This document shows, in pieces, positions 1 to 8,814 of a DNA stretch of 64,000 nt (the first letter of the stretch is position 1; each line of letters starts with the position of its first letter). A model generated the notes under the pieces. The model did not search any database and was not told where the DNA came from. It saw only the letters and a program-made list of their open reading frames with translations. The DNA comes from AC-32 sp038237925. GTDB taxonomy: Bacteria > Actinomycetota > Thermoleophilia > Gaiellales > Gaiellaceae. The stretch is taken from positions 101,542-165,541 of the forward strand of contig JBBRYF010000002.1 of the NCBI GenBank assembly GCA_038237925.1, in the 5' to 3' direction. The translations under genes and the position numbers were made by a program.

Positions 1-739
1 CGACCGAGGCCGAGAGCAACTGGCTGCGGCCACGTCCGGGGGCACGCACGAGCTCGATCGGGTGCGCCGTCGAACGGAGCGCGTCGCCGGTGTGCGCGAG
101 CGCCAGGCGGGCGTCGTGGAGGAAGTCGAGGAGCGTGCGCGTCCTCGCCGTCGGCGGCATCGAGCGCAGCAGCGCCTGCGCCTTCTCGATCCCGAGCACG
201 GTGATCGGCGCGCCGAGGAAGCTGCCGTCGCCGCCTTGCAGGATCAGCGTCACGTAGCGGAGGTTGCTGGCGATGTAGGCGCGCTGGAGCTGGCGGTTGA
301 GCGAGTAGACGAGCGCCTGCACCTGCTGCTCGACCCGCGAGGAGATCGTCCCGGTCGAGAGCTGGAGCTCGAGCTGCGGGCTGTGCACCATCCCGCGCAG
401 CGTCGCGATGAAGCCCGGCGGCACGGTCACGACCGCGACCACCCGCCCGTTCCGCAGCTCCCGCGCGGCCTCGTCGGCGGACAGGCGGACGAGCTTCACG
501 TTCTTGCTCACCGCGTTGATCGTGCGGTCGACGTGGAAGCGGTTCCCCCCGAGCACGAGCGTCGAGGGAAGGTTGTCCTCGTCCACGAACGCGACGCGCG
601 GCTTCGAGCTTCCGTAGCTCGCGACGAGCCCGACCAGGACGGCAATCGCGAGCGGGTAGGCGAGCAGGATCCCCAGCAGCAGCGGCGAGCGGCGCAGGAC
701 CAGCAGGTCCTTGCGCAGGAGGAGCAGCACTCGACTCAT
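1..739 (-). CDS. ABC-2 type transporter permease (3' end beyond window)
   Basis: Membrane permease of an ABC-2 exporter; the C-terminus lies beyond the window edge, leaving about 246 residues. A hydrophobic segment at about residues 19-42 follows a basic N-terminus, and then comes a long extracytoplasmic region, as in ABC-2/YhgE-like permeases with a large first loop. The ATG start overlaps the TGA of the upstream ATPase gene as ATGA, so the two are translationally coupled and should form one transporter. The substrate cannot be told. Family assignment rests on topology and on the partner ATPase. Confidence 0.75.
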   Translation of the reverse strand, partial: MSRVLLLLRKDLLVLRRSPLLLGILLAYPLAIAVLVGLVASYGSSKPRVAFVDEDNLPSTLVLGGNRFHVDRTINAVSKNVKLVRLSADEAARELRNGRVVAVVTVPPGFIATLRGMVHSPQLELQLSTGTISSRVEQQVQALVYSLNRQLQRAYIASNLRYVTLILQGGDGSFLGAPITVLGIEKAQALLRSMPPTARTRTLLDFLHDARLALAHTGDALRSTAHPIELVRAPGRGRSQLLSASV

Positions 740-1395
740 GCGGAGAGACTCTCGTCTTGCAACCGGTCGTACTCGTCTTGCGTGCCGGCGAAGACGAGCC
801 GCCCGTCGCGCAGGACGGCGACGCGGTCGGCGACACGCTCGACCTCTTCGAGGTTCTGCGTTGCGAAGACGATCGCCCCTCCGGCCTCGCGCAGAGCCGC
901 CGCCCGCTCCCAGAGCCGCGCCCGCTGCGCGGGATCGAGGGCTGCTGTCGGCTCGTCGAGGAGCAACACGTCAGGCGAGCCGAGCAGCGAGATCGCGAGG
1001 TTCAGCCGCTGGCGGTTCCCGACGGAGAGGTTCGCGCTCGGCGCCGGCTCTCCGGGGAGCTCGAAGTCGGCAAGCAGCCGCTCGGCCACGGCGCGCGCGT
1101 CGTGCTCGCCCTCGAGGCGCGCGAAGAACTCCAGGTTCTCGCGTGCGGAGAGGCGGCCGTACTGCGCGGGTCGCTGCGGCGCCCACCCCACGCGAACACC
1201 CTTGCGCCGCTCGACGCGGCCCATGCTCGGCTCGAGCGCACCGGCGAGCAGCGCGAGCAGCGTCGACTTGCCGGCGCCGTTCGGGCCGACGAGCGCGACC
1301 GCGTCGCCGTCCCAGATCTCGAGCTCGACCGGCTCGAGGGCGCTCGTCTTGCCGAACCGTCGACCCGCGCCGCGCGCGGCGAGCAGCGGCGTCAA
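736..1395 (-). CDS. ABC transporter ATP-binding protein
   Basis: Cytoplasmic ATPase (219 aa) that powers the adjacent ABC-2 permease. Walker A GPNGAGKST is at residues 37-45, a degenerate signature LSVGN (family LSGGQ) at 123-127 and Walker B ending LLLDE near 144-148. I place the start at TTG 1395, which overlaps the TGA of the AI-2E gene as TTGA; translation further upstream in this frame is low-complexity shadow of the neighbouring gene. The short, single-domain form is typical of ABC-2 exporters (CcmA-like). Substrate unknown. Confidence 0.85.
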   Translation of the reverse strand: MTPLLAARGAGRRFGKTSALEPVELEIWDGDAVALVGPNGAGKSTLLALLAGALEPSMGRVERRKGVRVGWAPQRPAQYGRLSARENLEFFARLEGEHDARAVAERLLADFELPGEPAPSANLSVGNRQRLNLAISLLGSPDVLLLDEPTAALDPAQRARLWERAAALREAGGAIVFATQNLEEVERVADRVAVLRDGRLVFAGTQDEYDRLQDESLSA

Positions 1396-2615
1396 CGGCT
1401 GGCCGCGGCCGGCGGGTCGGCCGGCGGCAGGGGCGAGACTGGACGCGTGTCCTCGAGCTCGACCTCCACCGGTAGTGCCCTGCCCTGCTCCCACGGCTCC
1501 AGCGATACCCGTTCGGCGAAAAATTCCCAGATCGCCCTCCCGGCGGCCAGCAGCGGCAGGGCGACGAGCGCGCCGGGTAGCCCGTAGATCTCGCCCCCGG
1601 CGAGCAGCCCGAAGATCACGAGCAGCGGGTGGAGCCGCAACGCGCTGCCCATCACGTTCGGGACGACGATGTGCCCTTCGACCTGGTGGACGACGAGAAA
1701 CAGAAGCGCAACCCAGATCGCCGCCACGGGGTGCACGACGAGCTCGTAGATGAAGGGCGGCACCGCCCCCAGCCATGGGCCGAGGTAGGGGATCAGCTCC
1801 GTCACGGCGACCCAGGCCCCGAAGAGCACGGCGTAGCGGTCCGCGCCCGGCGCCCAGCCGAGCGTGCCCAGCACCCACAGGCCCATACCCGCGCTCGTGC
1901 CGATGATCAGCGATAACAGCACCTGCCCGCGCACGTAGCTCGCGAGCGAGCGCTCGATCCGTGTGAGCAGCGACGGAGAGCCCGGGCGCGGCGGGAAGCG
2001 CCGGTCGACGGCGCGCCCGAGTCGCGGCATGTCGAGCAGCATGTAGATCGAGACCACGAGCACCAGCACGAACGCGAACAGGAACTTCAGCGTCCCGATC
2101 GCGGCGCCCTCGACGAAGTTGATCACGTCGCCCGTGTACCTGGTGACGTCCTTCTTGCGGATCTGCTTGACGAGGTTGTGCCCCTGCTTCTGGATGGCGA
2201 TGCCACCGAGCCGGTGGGTGTCGAGCCACCGCTGAAAGCGGTCGACGTCGCGATCGGCATGCGTGCGAGGGGGGTGTCCGTGGACGACCGTAAAGTAGTT
2301 GTTGACCCGGTTCGCGCTCGACTTCGTCTGGTCGACCACCACCGAGCCTAGTGCGACGACGGCGGCAAGGAGAATGGCGAGGAAGCTGAGGTACACCAGC
2401 GCAACGCCGAACCCGCGGGGGATCCAGACGCGAGTCAGCGCCCTGACGATCGGGTTCAGCAGGAACGCGATCAGCGCGGCGATCAGGAACAGGAAGACAA
2501 CGTGACGCGCCGTGCCCGCCAGCACCCAGAGGAACAGCAGCAGCAACGGCAGGCCGATGAGCTGAATCCAGCGCGGGATCTGAATCTTCGCGACCCCGGC
2601 GGTAGGCCCGGCCAT
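1392..2615 (-). CDS. AI-2E family transporter (PerM/TqsA-like)
   Basis: Polytopic inner-membrane protein of about 407 aa in the AI-2E/PerM superfamily. Hydrophobic hairpins lie near the N-terminus, followed by a soluble middle portion and a C-terminal block of helices with the family-typical segments VTELIPYLGPWLGAVPP and VVPNVMG. Family members export small molecules or ions; the substrate here is unknown. The chosen ATG at 2615 precedes MAGPTAGV; an alternative ATG lies 9 nt upstream. First gene of a three-gene operon with the ABC transporter and divergent from the M23-like gene across about 147 bp. Confidence 0.85.
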   Translation of the reverse strand: MAGPTAGVAKIQIPRWIQLIGLPLLLLFLWVLAGTARHVVFLFLIAALIAFLLNPIVRALTRVWIPRGFGVALVYLSFLAILLAAVVALGSVVVDQTKSSANRVNNYFTVVHGHPPRTHADRDVDRFQRWLDTHRLGGIAIQKQGHNLVKQIRKKDVTRYTGDVINFVEGAAIGTLKFLFAFVLVLVVSIYMLLDMPRLGRAVDRRFPPRPGSPSLLTRIERSLASYVRGQVLLSLIIGTSAGMGLWVLGTLGWAPGADRYAVLFGAWVAVTELIPYLGPWLGAVPPFIYELVVHPVAAIWVALLFLVVHQVEGHIVVPNVMGSALRLHPLLVIFGLLAGGEIYGLPGALVALPLLAAGRAIWEFFAERVSLEPWEQGRALPVEVELEDTRPVSPLPPADPPAAASR

Positions 2616-2762
2616 GTCGCGCATGCTAGCGCGCGCGTCGTACCGCTTCGCTCCACTCGGCCACCGGCGTGGGAGTGGGACTTCGGCACGGACGGCGGTC
2701 TGGCACTCGAGCCGAGACGGGTCGCGCTGCAGGACCGCCCAGCCTCGGTTACCGTGCCGTCG

Positions 2763-3524
2763 ATGCCACGCGCCTCCGCGCATGCGAGGCGGCGACGGGC
2801 GGAAACCGCTGTCGCGCGCCGGAAGAGGCGATTGGCGGGGCTGATCCTGCTCGCGTCGGTCGCGTTGATCACGCTACTCCTGACCGCTTTTGGGTCGGGC
2901 GGCCGAACGCCGGTCCGGTCCGTGTCGCCCGCGCCGGCCACGCGGCTGCTGCCCGCGGGGCCGCCCCGGCCGCAGGTCGTGGCCCTCCAGGGCTCGATCA
3001 GGCTGATGCTTCCGGTCTCGCGGCTGACCGCGCTCGGATACCACGCATCCGGCGACGGCGCGCTCGCGCTTCGCCCCGTCGGGCGGCAGATGAACCAGGG
3101 ACTCGTCGGGCGAGTCGCGCGCACGCTCTTCGGCACCGGCGGAAGCGGTCTGCGCTACTACGTGCTCGGCGGCGACGGCCCCGCGACCTCGTCGCTCGAC
3201 GTCGGCGCGCCTCCTGGAACCGACGTCTACTCGCCCGTCGACGGCCAGGTCGTGGGCATCACGCCGTACATCCTCGCCGGGAAGCACATGGGGGCGCGCA
3301 TCGACATCCAGCCGAGCGGCAACCCTTCGGTGGTGGTCTCGCTCACGCACCTCAGGCCGGACCCGTTCCTGACGGTCGGCTCGACGCTCGCAGCGACGAC
3401 CTCGAAGGTCGGGACGATCCTCGACTTCGCCAAGGTCGAGCGCCAGGCGCTCGCGCAGGTGACTCAGGACGCGGGGAACCACGTGGCGGTCGAGATCCAC
3501 GCCGCCACGTTGTCGCTTCCTTAA
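2763..3524 (+). CDS. Membrane-anchored M23-like (lysostaphin-fold) protein, probably inactive
   Basis: A 253-aa protein with a very basic N-terminus, one transmembrane segment at about residues 24-43 and an extracytoplasmic M23 peptidase-like domain. The domain keeps the LDVGAPPGTDVYSPVDGQVV strand pair typical of M23 enzymes, but the first zinc histidine (H in HxGxD) is replaced by a small residue, and the usual HLH near the end reads EIH. It therefore looks like a non-catalytic LytM-type protein, which in other systems regulates cell-wall hydrolases. Start ATG 2763 is the first that gives a signal anchor. Followed by an inverted repeat. Confidence 0.7.
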   Translation: MPRASAHARRRRAETAVARRKRRLAGLILLASVALITLLLTAFGSGGRTPVRSVSPAPATRLLPAGPPRPQVVALQGSIRLMLPVSRLTALGYHASGDGALALRPVGRQMNQGLVGRVARTLFGTGGSGLRYYVLGGDGPATSSLDVGAPPGTDVYSPVDGQVVGITPYILAGKHMGARIDIQPSGNPSVVVSLTHLRPDPFLTVGSTLAATTSKVGTILDFAKVERQALAQVTQDAGNHVAVEIHAATLSLP

Positions 3525-3525
3525 C

Positions 3526-3569
3526 GCTCATTTCAACGTGAAGCCTTGTGCCGTCGCGCTGAAATGAGC
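3526..3569 (+). terminator. Inverted repeat between M23-like gene and phosphoesterase gene
   Basis: A perfect 10-bp inverted repeat, GCTCATTTCA (3526-3535) and TGAAATGAGC (3560-3569), separated by 24 nt, starts two bases after the upstream TAA. No good T-tract follows, so it may be a weak terminator, an RNA-processing stem or a protein-binding site. The right arm lies just before the apparent start of the next gene. Confidence 0.45.
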
Positions 3570-3574
3570 TTTCC

Positions 3575-4354
3575 CTGAAGCTCCTCTTCGTAGCCGATGT
3601 CTTCGGAACGCCCGGCCGCAAGGCGGTCGAGGAGCGGCTGCCGAGCCTGAAGATGGAGCTCGGCGCCGGCTTCTGCGTCGTCAACGCCGAGAACGCGGCG
3701 GACGGCGCGGGCCTGACACCGCGGCTGGCGGACCGTCTGCTCGCGGCGGGCGCCGACGTGCTCACGCTCGGCAACCACGTCTGGCGGCGGCGCGAGATCG
3801 GGCCCTACCTCGAGACGTCGGAGCGGGTCGTCCGCCCGGCGAACCTCGCGTCGAGCTCGCCAGGCCGCGGGCTGGCGGTTGTCGAGGCTGAGGACGGGAC
3901 ACCGGTCGCAGTGCTCAACCTCCAGGGCATGCTCTTCATGTCCACGCCGATCAGCCCCTTCGAGGTCGTGGACGCGCTCGTCGAGGAGGCGAGGGCCGCG
4001 GCGAAGGTCGTGCTCGTCGACTTCCACGCGGAGGCAACGAGCGAGAAGGTCGCACTCTCGCGGGTGCTCGACGGGCTCGTGACGGCCGTGATCGGGACGC
4101 ATACGCACGTGCAGACGAGCGACGCGCGCGTGCAGCCCGGGGGTACCGCCGCGATCACGGACGCGGGCATGACCGGGCCGCACGACTCCGTGATCGGCGT
4201 CAAGGCCGAGCTCGCGATCGGCCGGATGCGGACCGGCATCGGCGTCCGCTTCGAGCCGGCCGACGGCGGGGTGCGCATCGAGGGCGCGCTCGTCGAGTGC
4301 GACGCCGAAGGGCGCGCGCTCAGCTGCGAGCCGGTTCGTGTGCCGGTGCCGTGA
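3575..4354 (+). CDS. TIGR00282/YmdB-family metallophosphoesterase
   Basis: Cytoplasmic calcineurin-like phosphoesterase of about 259 aa; YmdB relatives hydrolyse 2',3'-cyclic nucleotides. Metal-site motifs are visible: an early FVADVFG with Asp, NAEN, GNHVW, DFHAEATSEK and GTHTHVQTSD. Alignment to the family start (MRILFIGD-like) puts the first codon at CTG 3575, because the frame has a stop at 3560-3562 and the next ATG at 3653 would remove the first metal-binding strand. CTG initiation is therefore inferred. The 3' end overlaps the convergent glycosyltransferase gene by 35 bp. Confidence 0.85.
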   Translation: MKLLFVADVFGTPGRKAVEERLPSLKMELGAGFCVVNAENAADGAGLTPRLADRLLAAGADVLTLGNHVWRRREIGPYLETSERVVRPANLASSSPGRGLAVVEAEDGTPVAVLNLQGMLFMSTPISPFEVVDALVEEARAAAKVVLVDFHAEATSEKVALSRVLDGLVTAVIGTHTHVQTSDARVQPGGTAAITDAGMTGPHDSVIGVKAELAIGRMRTGIGVRFEPADGGVRIEGALVECDAEGRALSCEPVRVPVP

Positions 4355-5540
4355 GCACGACGAGCAGCGCGACGAGCACGAGGTCGCGCGCGAGCACCAC
4401 CCAGGACGGGAACGGGTCGAACGCGACCAGGTCGTAGTACCGGATCGGGAACCAGACCTGTGTGAGCAGGAGCGCCAGCCCGAGGAGCGCCGAGGCGGTG
4501 AGGCCGCGGCGGCCACGCACGAGCGGGACCACGGGGATCAGCCAGATCAGGAACTGCGGCGAGAGCACCTTCCCGAGCGCCACGAAGGCGACGAGCGAGG
4601 CCGCCGAGTAGCGGATCAGCCGCTCCGGCGTCGCGGGCCCGCGAGCGGCTGCGACCCAGATCGCCAGCAAAACCAGGACGAGGAGCGCGCTCGAAGCCGT
4701 GCCGATCCCACTGGCCACCGAGCCGACCAGGTTATGCGAGCCGTGGCTCGAGTCGAGCGTGAGCGCAAGCCCCCCGGCGTGGTGGGCCGCGAGCAGGACG
4801 GCGGACCCGAGGCTCTCGATCTGCAGCGGCCGGGCCGCCTGGTGGGCGATGCCCTCCCCAACGCCGCGCGGGGCGAGCGCGAGGAACGGAACGACGACGA
4901 GCGCGACGACGGCCGTGGCGCCCCCGAGGCAGATCAGGGCCTCGCTTCGCCCGCGCGTGCGCCAGACGTACACGAGTGCCGGCGGCAACACGACCGCGGG
5001 GAACGCCTTCGCGGCGATCCCGAGCCCGAGCGCGGCGAAGCCGAGCCGCTCGCGCCGGGACAGCACCGCCGCGAGGCCGGCAACGGTGAGGGCCGCCGGC
5101 CAGAGGTCGTAGCGATAGAGGATCACCGAGCCGAGCACGAGCGGCGCGAGCGCGAAGAACCCGAGCGCGGCGGCGGTCCGTGTCCCCGTCGCGCCGAGGG
5201 AGCGCAGCGTCGACGCCATCGCCTCGAGCGCTCCGAGCCCGCAGAGCGCCATCAGGAGCTGGAACTCGCGGTTGTAGACCAAGAAGCTCGGCTTGCCGAG
5301 CGCCGGCAGCCCGAAGGCCGGGAGCGAGCCCGGCGGATACTCGACCGAGAAGTCGCGGTAGGGCACGTGGCCGTTCATCATCGCCGTGCCGTAGCGGTGG
5401 TACTCGACCGTGTCGAGGATCAGCGCGTGCTGGTACCAGCCCCAGTGCAGCAGCGTCAGCGAGGCGGCGAAGAAACCGGCGGCTCCGACGAGGAGCCGTC
5501 GCGGCTCAGTCGACGACCAGCTCTTGGCGAGGACGCTCAA
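4320..5540 (-). CDS. GT87-like (DUF2029) membrane glycosyltransferase
   Basis: Polytopic membrane protein of about 406 aa with around ten hydrophobic segments and an early D-x-x-EYHRYG...YRDFSVEYPPG region. This resembles mannosyltransferases of the GT87/DUF2029 group, which transfer sugars from polyprenyl-phosphate donors outside the membrane. I chose TTG 5540; a longer version from TTG 5594 would add an Arg/Pro-rich tail that looks like shadow of the upstream gene. It follows another polytopic transferase-like gene and GtrA, so a cell-envelope glycan role is likely. Acceptor unknown. Confidence 0.65.
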   Translation of the reverse strand: MSVLAKSWSSTEPRRLLVGAAGFFAASLTLLHWGWYQHALILDTVEYHRYGTAMMNGHVPYRDFSVEYPPGSLPAFGLPALGKPSFLVYNREFQLLMALCGLGALEAMASTLRSLGATGTRTAAALGFFALAPLVLGSVILYRYDLWPAALTVAGLAAVLSRRERLGFAALGLGIAAKAFPAVVLPPALVYVWRTRGRSEALICLGGATAVVALVVVPFLALAPRGVGEGIAHQAARPLQIESLGSAVLLAAHHAGGLALTLDSSHGSHNLVGSVASGIGTASSALLVLVLLAIWVAAARGPATPERLIRYSAASLVAFVALGKVLSPQFLIWLIPVVPLVRGRRGLTASALLGLALLLTQVWFPIRYYDLVAFDPFPSWVVLARDLVLVALLVVLTAPAHEPARS

Positions 5541-7251
5541 CGGGGGCTCGCGCGGGGGCTCGGAGTGGCTCGGCGGCGGGCGCGAGCACCGCAAAGGCCG
5601 CGAACGGGAAGAACCAGGGCAGGTAGAGGTAGAACCAGTGCGTCAGCACGAGCTGGAAGCCGAGCAGGAGCGCGGCCGTCAGCGCGGCGAGCTGCAGGGG
5701 CGACTTCCGCCTCGGCACGAAGTAGACGGCGACCGCGCCGACCGCGAGCAGGCCCTCGAGCACCCACTGGAGCACGTGCAGGTCGGGCAGGCCGGCGTGG
5801 TACTGCCGCCAGTCCCAGATCGAGAACGGGGACTCGCGCCCGATCTGCCAGCCGAGCGTCCGGTCCCAGAAGACGCGCGCCGCGTGGGCCGGGTTCGGCT
5901 CGAGCAGCAGAATGGAGAAGGCGGCGAGCGTGGCGACGAGGAAGCCCGCCGCATAGACGAGCGTCGGCCGCAGCCGCCGCTCCGGATACGACGCCCAGAG
6001 CGGCGCCACGAGCAGCGGCGCGAACTTCGTCCAGCCCGCAAGCGCGGCGCAGGCGCCGCGGGCGGCGGGCCAGGTCGCGAGCCAGAAGCCCCAGATCAGG
6101 AAGAGCGGGGGCAGCGCGTCGTTCGTGTTGGAGCTCGAGACGTACTGCGTGAACGGATACGCGACCCACGCGAACGGGAGCGTGACCGCGAGCCGGGTGC
6201 CGCCGAAGCGCAGGCCGACGAGCCCGAGCCCGAGCACGGAGAGCAGGTCGAAGGCGATCGCGGCGAAGTGCGACGCCGGGAGGTCGTCCCACTTGCCGGT
6301 CCAACCGAGCGCAAGGAAGCCAGGCAGGTAGGCCTCGTAGGCGACCGGGCCGTACGTGTCGCCCTGCGGGTTCGCCGACTCGCAGCGGCCGTTCGTCTGG
6401 ATGCGCTCGCGGGTCTCGCCGGCGGCGTCACTCGGCCCACACGCCTTGCCGAGCTCGACGGGAAAGTGGCCGTACGGCGACTGGCCGTTCGCGATCCGCT
6501 GCGCGCCGATCACGCCCGAGTAGCCGACGTCGATCACGTTGGAGGCGCGGACGTTGAGGCCGAGCCGGAAGCCGGCGGCGAAGACCGTCGCCGCAGCGAG
6601 CAGCCACACCGGCCAGACGGGCACAGCGCCGGTCCCGAGCCGGCCGCGCCAGGTGCTCCACACCATCCGCCCGAGCAGGTAAAGCAGCGGCGGGTAGGCG
6701 AGCGGCACGCTGGTGAAGATCTCGCCGCGGTTGAAGAACCACAGCGAGACGCTGAACGAGAGCAGTACGAGCAGGTCGAGATTGCGGACGCTCAGCGGCC
6801 GGCGAAGGTCGGCGAGGCCGAGCAGGAAGAGCGCGCAGAAGCCGAGCCACACCGGTGCGCTGTTGATCTCGCGGCCGCCGAAGGCGCCGTCGTAGCCGCG
6901 TGCCATCTTCCACGCCACCTGCGGCCCGGTCCACGCCTCCGTGACCGCGCCGCTCGTGTCGTCGACCTTCCCGTCGGCGATCTCGCCCGCCGGGCCGGCC
7001 CAGACCTTGATCGTCCACGCGTGCGTGTCGTTGTCGAAGGTGGCGTCGGTCTGGCGCAGCCGCGGGGCGTAGTGGCGCAGCCAGCCGGCAACCTTGCCGT
7101 TCTCGAGGAAGATCCGCTTCGCCTCGACAGCCGCCAGCCGCTTCTCCGGCGGCCCAAGCGGCTTCGACGGGTGCGGAGTGTCCGACGCCGCGAGCGCCGG
7201 CCCCGCGAGCGCCAATCCGACGACCGCGGCCGCGGCGAGGGCGCGAATCAC
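5506..7251 (-). CDS. Polytopic membrane glycosyltransferase-like protein with exported N-terminal domain
   Basis: A 581-aa protein. A cleavable-looking signal (residues 1-22, ending in ALAAS) is followed by an extracytoplasmic region of about 100 residues rich in charged and aromatic residues, and then by roughly ten transmembrane segments. The membrane part resembles actinobacterial GT-C/GT87 type transferases (for example YGPVAYEAYLPGFLALGW, SSSNTNDALPPLFLIWGFW). GTG start at 7251. It sits between gtrA and the GT87-like gene, with a slight overlap into the latter, so it probably works in the same envelope glycosylation process. No specific sugar can be assigned. Confidence 0.6.
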   Translation of the reverse strand: MIRALAAAAVVGLALAGPALAASDTPHPSKPLGPPEKRLAAVEAKRIFLENGKVAGWLRHYAPRLRQTDATFDNDTHAWTIKVWAGPAGEIADGKVDDTSGAVTEAWTGPQVAWKMARGYDGAFGGREINSAPVWLGFCALFLLGLADLRRPLSVRNLDLLVLLSFSVSLWFFNRGEIFTSVPLAYPPLLYLLGRMVWSTWRGRLGTGAVPVWPVWLLAAATVFAAGFRLGLNVRASNVIDVGYSGVIGAQRIANGQSPYGHFPVELGKACGPSDAAGETRERIQTNGRCESANPQGDTYGPVAYEAYLPGFLALGWTGKWDDLPASHFAAIAFDLLSVLGLGLVGLRFGGTRLAVTLPFAWVAYPFTQYVSSSNTNDALPPLFLIWGFWLATWPAARGACAALAGWTKFAPLLVAPLWASYPERRLRPTLVYAAGFLVATLAAFSILLLEPNPAHAARVFWDRTLGWQIGRESPFSIWDWRQYHAGLPDLHVLQWVLEGLLAVGAVAVYFVPRRKSPLQLAALTAALLLGFQLVLTHWFYLYLPWFFPFAAFAVLAPAAEPLRAPARAPVERPRQELVVD

Positions 7252-7260
7252 GGCGCCAGC

Positions 7261-7704
7261 CTAGCGGCCCCCTCTGAAAGACCAGAGCTTGTTCCCGACG
7301 AAGTTCAGCGGGGTCACGAGGACGACCGCAATCGCCTGCGCGACGATCTTGTCGAGGCCGAACGCGATGAAGCCGCTCAGCAGCGCGAGGTTCGCGATGT
7401 ACGCGACGAGGGCCACGACGAGGAAGCGCAGTCCCTGCCAGCCGACATGCCCGCGCTCGGCATGGAAGGTCCAGCGCCGGTTCCAGGTGTAGTTGTTCGT
7501 GACCGCGACGAGGAACGAGACCGTCGCGGCGGCCGCGTAGTGAAAGCCCGCGCCCTTCAGAAGCGCGGCGTAGACGGCGAGGTTGATCGCGTAGCCGCTC
7601 GCGCCGACCGCGGAGAACTTCGCGAGCTGGACCCAGTTGTGCGGCTTCGCCAGCGCGCGGCCCGCACGGGTGCGGGCGAGGGCGGTTGCGGGCGAGAAGG
7701 CCAT
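7261..7704 (-). CDS. GtrA family membrane protein
   Basis: A 147-aa protein with four transmembrane segments and the GtrA signature pattern: KFSAVGASGYAINLAVY near the start, NNYTWNRRWTF in the middle loop and LNFVGNKLWSFRG at the C-terminus. GtrA proteins are thought to flip or position polyprenyl-phosphate-linked sugars for membrane glycosyltransferases. The two following genes are such transferase-like proteins, supporting a shared pathway. ATG start; 9-nt gap to the next gene. Confidence 0.9.
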   Translation of the reverse strand: MAFSPATALARTRAGRALAKPHNWVQLAKFSAVGASGYAINLAVYAALLKGAGFHYAAAATVSFLVAVTNNYTWNRRWTFHAERGHVGWQGLRFLVVALVAYIANLALLSGFIAFGLDKIVAQAIAVVLVTPLNFVGNKLWSFRGGR

Positions 7705-7730
7705 CGGCGGCCGAGCGTACCGAACCGCCC

Positions 7731-8141
7731 TCAGCGGGATGGCAGCACAAGACCGTCGAGCGGCACACGGTGCGTGCCGTCGCGGTCCTCGAGCACGAGC
7801 TCGGCGATCGCCCAGTCGTCGCCCAGCACGACGTCCTCGAGCGTCCGGCCGGCAGCGACCGGCGTCCCGCGCAGGCCGCTGAGCGGCCGCGCCTCGCGTC
7901 GGTAGAACGAGTCTTCGCGCAGGTCGAGCAGCATGAGCGGCGAGGCGGCCTCGACGTGGTCGTCGCGGATCGACGCGGCCGAGAAGGGCAGGAACCGATG
8001 CTTCTCGTCGCCGCAGAGGACGTCGAGCCCCAGTGCCTGCGGTTCGCTCGGGTGCAGCAGCACGTCGACCGCGTGGCCGAGCTGGATGCCGTGCACGCGC
8101 ACCGGCCGCCGGAGCAACTCGTCTCCCGTGAGACCCCTCAC
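7731..8141 (-). CDS. PRC-barrel-like protein
   Basis: A 136-aa soluble protein from GTG 8141. The segment LGLDVLCGDEKHRFLPFSAA and the second half (GRTLEDVVLGDDWAIAELVLED) look like two PRC-barrel-type beta modules, a fold used for RNA or protein contacts. The longer in-frame upstream extension is Arg/Ala-rich shadow. It lies between pcm and gtrA in the same direction. Function unknown; the fold call is moderate. Confidence 0.55.
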   Translation of the reverse strand: MRGLTGDELLRRPVRVHGIQLGHAVDVLLHPSEPQALGLDVLCGDEKHRFLPFSAASIRDDHVEAASPLMLLDLREDSFYRREARPLSGLRGTPVAAGRTLEDVVLGDDWAIAELVLEDRDGTHRVPLDGLVLPSR

Positions 8142-8172
8142 GGGTCGGGCGTGTGCCCCGTCGGGCGCCCGG

Positions 8173-8814
8173 CTAACCGCTCGTGCGAAAGCCCTCCTCG
8201 CCGACAAGGGGCACGAAGCGGCACGGCACCGAGTGCACGACGGCAGGTCCTTCGGGACTGCGCACGATCAGCTCGAGACGCTGCACGCGCTGGCCTCCGA
8301 CAGGGACGACCAGGCGGCCGCGGGGGCGCAGCTGCTCGTAGAGCGTCTCGGGAACCGCGGGCGCAGCCGCCGCGACCGCGATCACGTCGAACGGCGCGAG
8401 CTCGGGAACGCCGAGCGTCCCGTCGCCGATGCGCACCTCCACCTCCGGGTACCCCGCCGCGGCCAGGCTCTCGCGTGCGCTCTCGGCGAGCTCCGGGATC
8501 CGCTCGATCGTGACCACGCTCGCGCCGAGCTCCGCGAGCACGGCGGCCTGATAGCCGGAGCCGGTGCCCACGTCGAGCACGCACTCGCCGGACCGGAGCG
8601 AAAGCGCCTCGGCGATGCGCGCCACCATGTAGGGCTGCGAGATCGTCTGTCCGTGACCGATCGGCAGCGCCGCGTCCCGGTAGGCGCGGCGGCGCTCTTC
8701 CTCCGGGACGAAGAGCTCGCGCGGAACGCGTCCCATCGCCTCGAGCACGCGCTCGTCGACGATGTCGCGCCCGCGCAGCTGTCGCTCGACCATCGACCGC
8801 CGGTCAGGCGGCAT
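8173..8814 (-). CDS. pcm: Protein-L-isoaspartate O-methyltransferase
   Basis: SAM-dependent methyltransferase of about 213 aa that repairs isoaspartyl residues in damaged proteins. The N-terminal MVERQLRGRDI helix, the PIGHGQTISQPYMVA substrate loop and the SAM motif VLDVGTGSGYQAAVLAEL are all present. The ATG at 8814 overlaps the upstream phosphodiesterase gene by 11 bp; a second ATG at 8793 is possible. Cytoplasmic. Confidence 0.93.
   Translation of the reverse strand: MPPDRRSMVERQLRGRDIVDERVLEAMGRVPRELFVPEEERRRAYRDAALPIGHGQTISQPYMVARIAEALSLRSGECVLDVGTGSGYQAAVLAELGASVVTIERIPELAESARESLAAAGYPEVEVRIGDGTLGVPELAPFDVIAVAAAAPAVPETLYEQLRPRGRLVVPVGGQRVQRLELIVRSPEGPAVVHSVPCRFVPLVGEEGFRTSG

Noticed and set aside
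62..1753. 563-aa open frame on the plus strand
   Set aside because: It lies opposite the ABC ATPase, permease and AI-2E genes and is Arg/Pro/Ala-rich with no motif, typical of antisense frames in GC-rich DNA.
5410..7905. 831-aa open frame on the plus strand
   Set aside because: Antisense to the polytopic transferase and gtrA genes; composition is Arg/Glu-rich low complexity and it has no domain.
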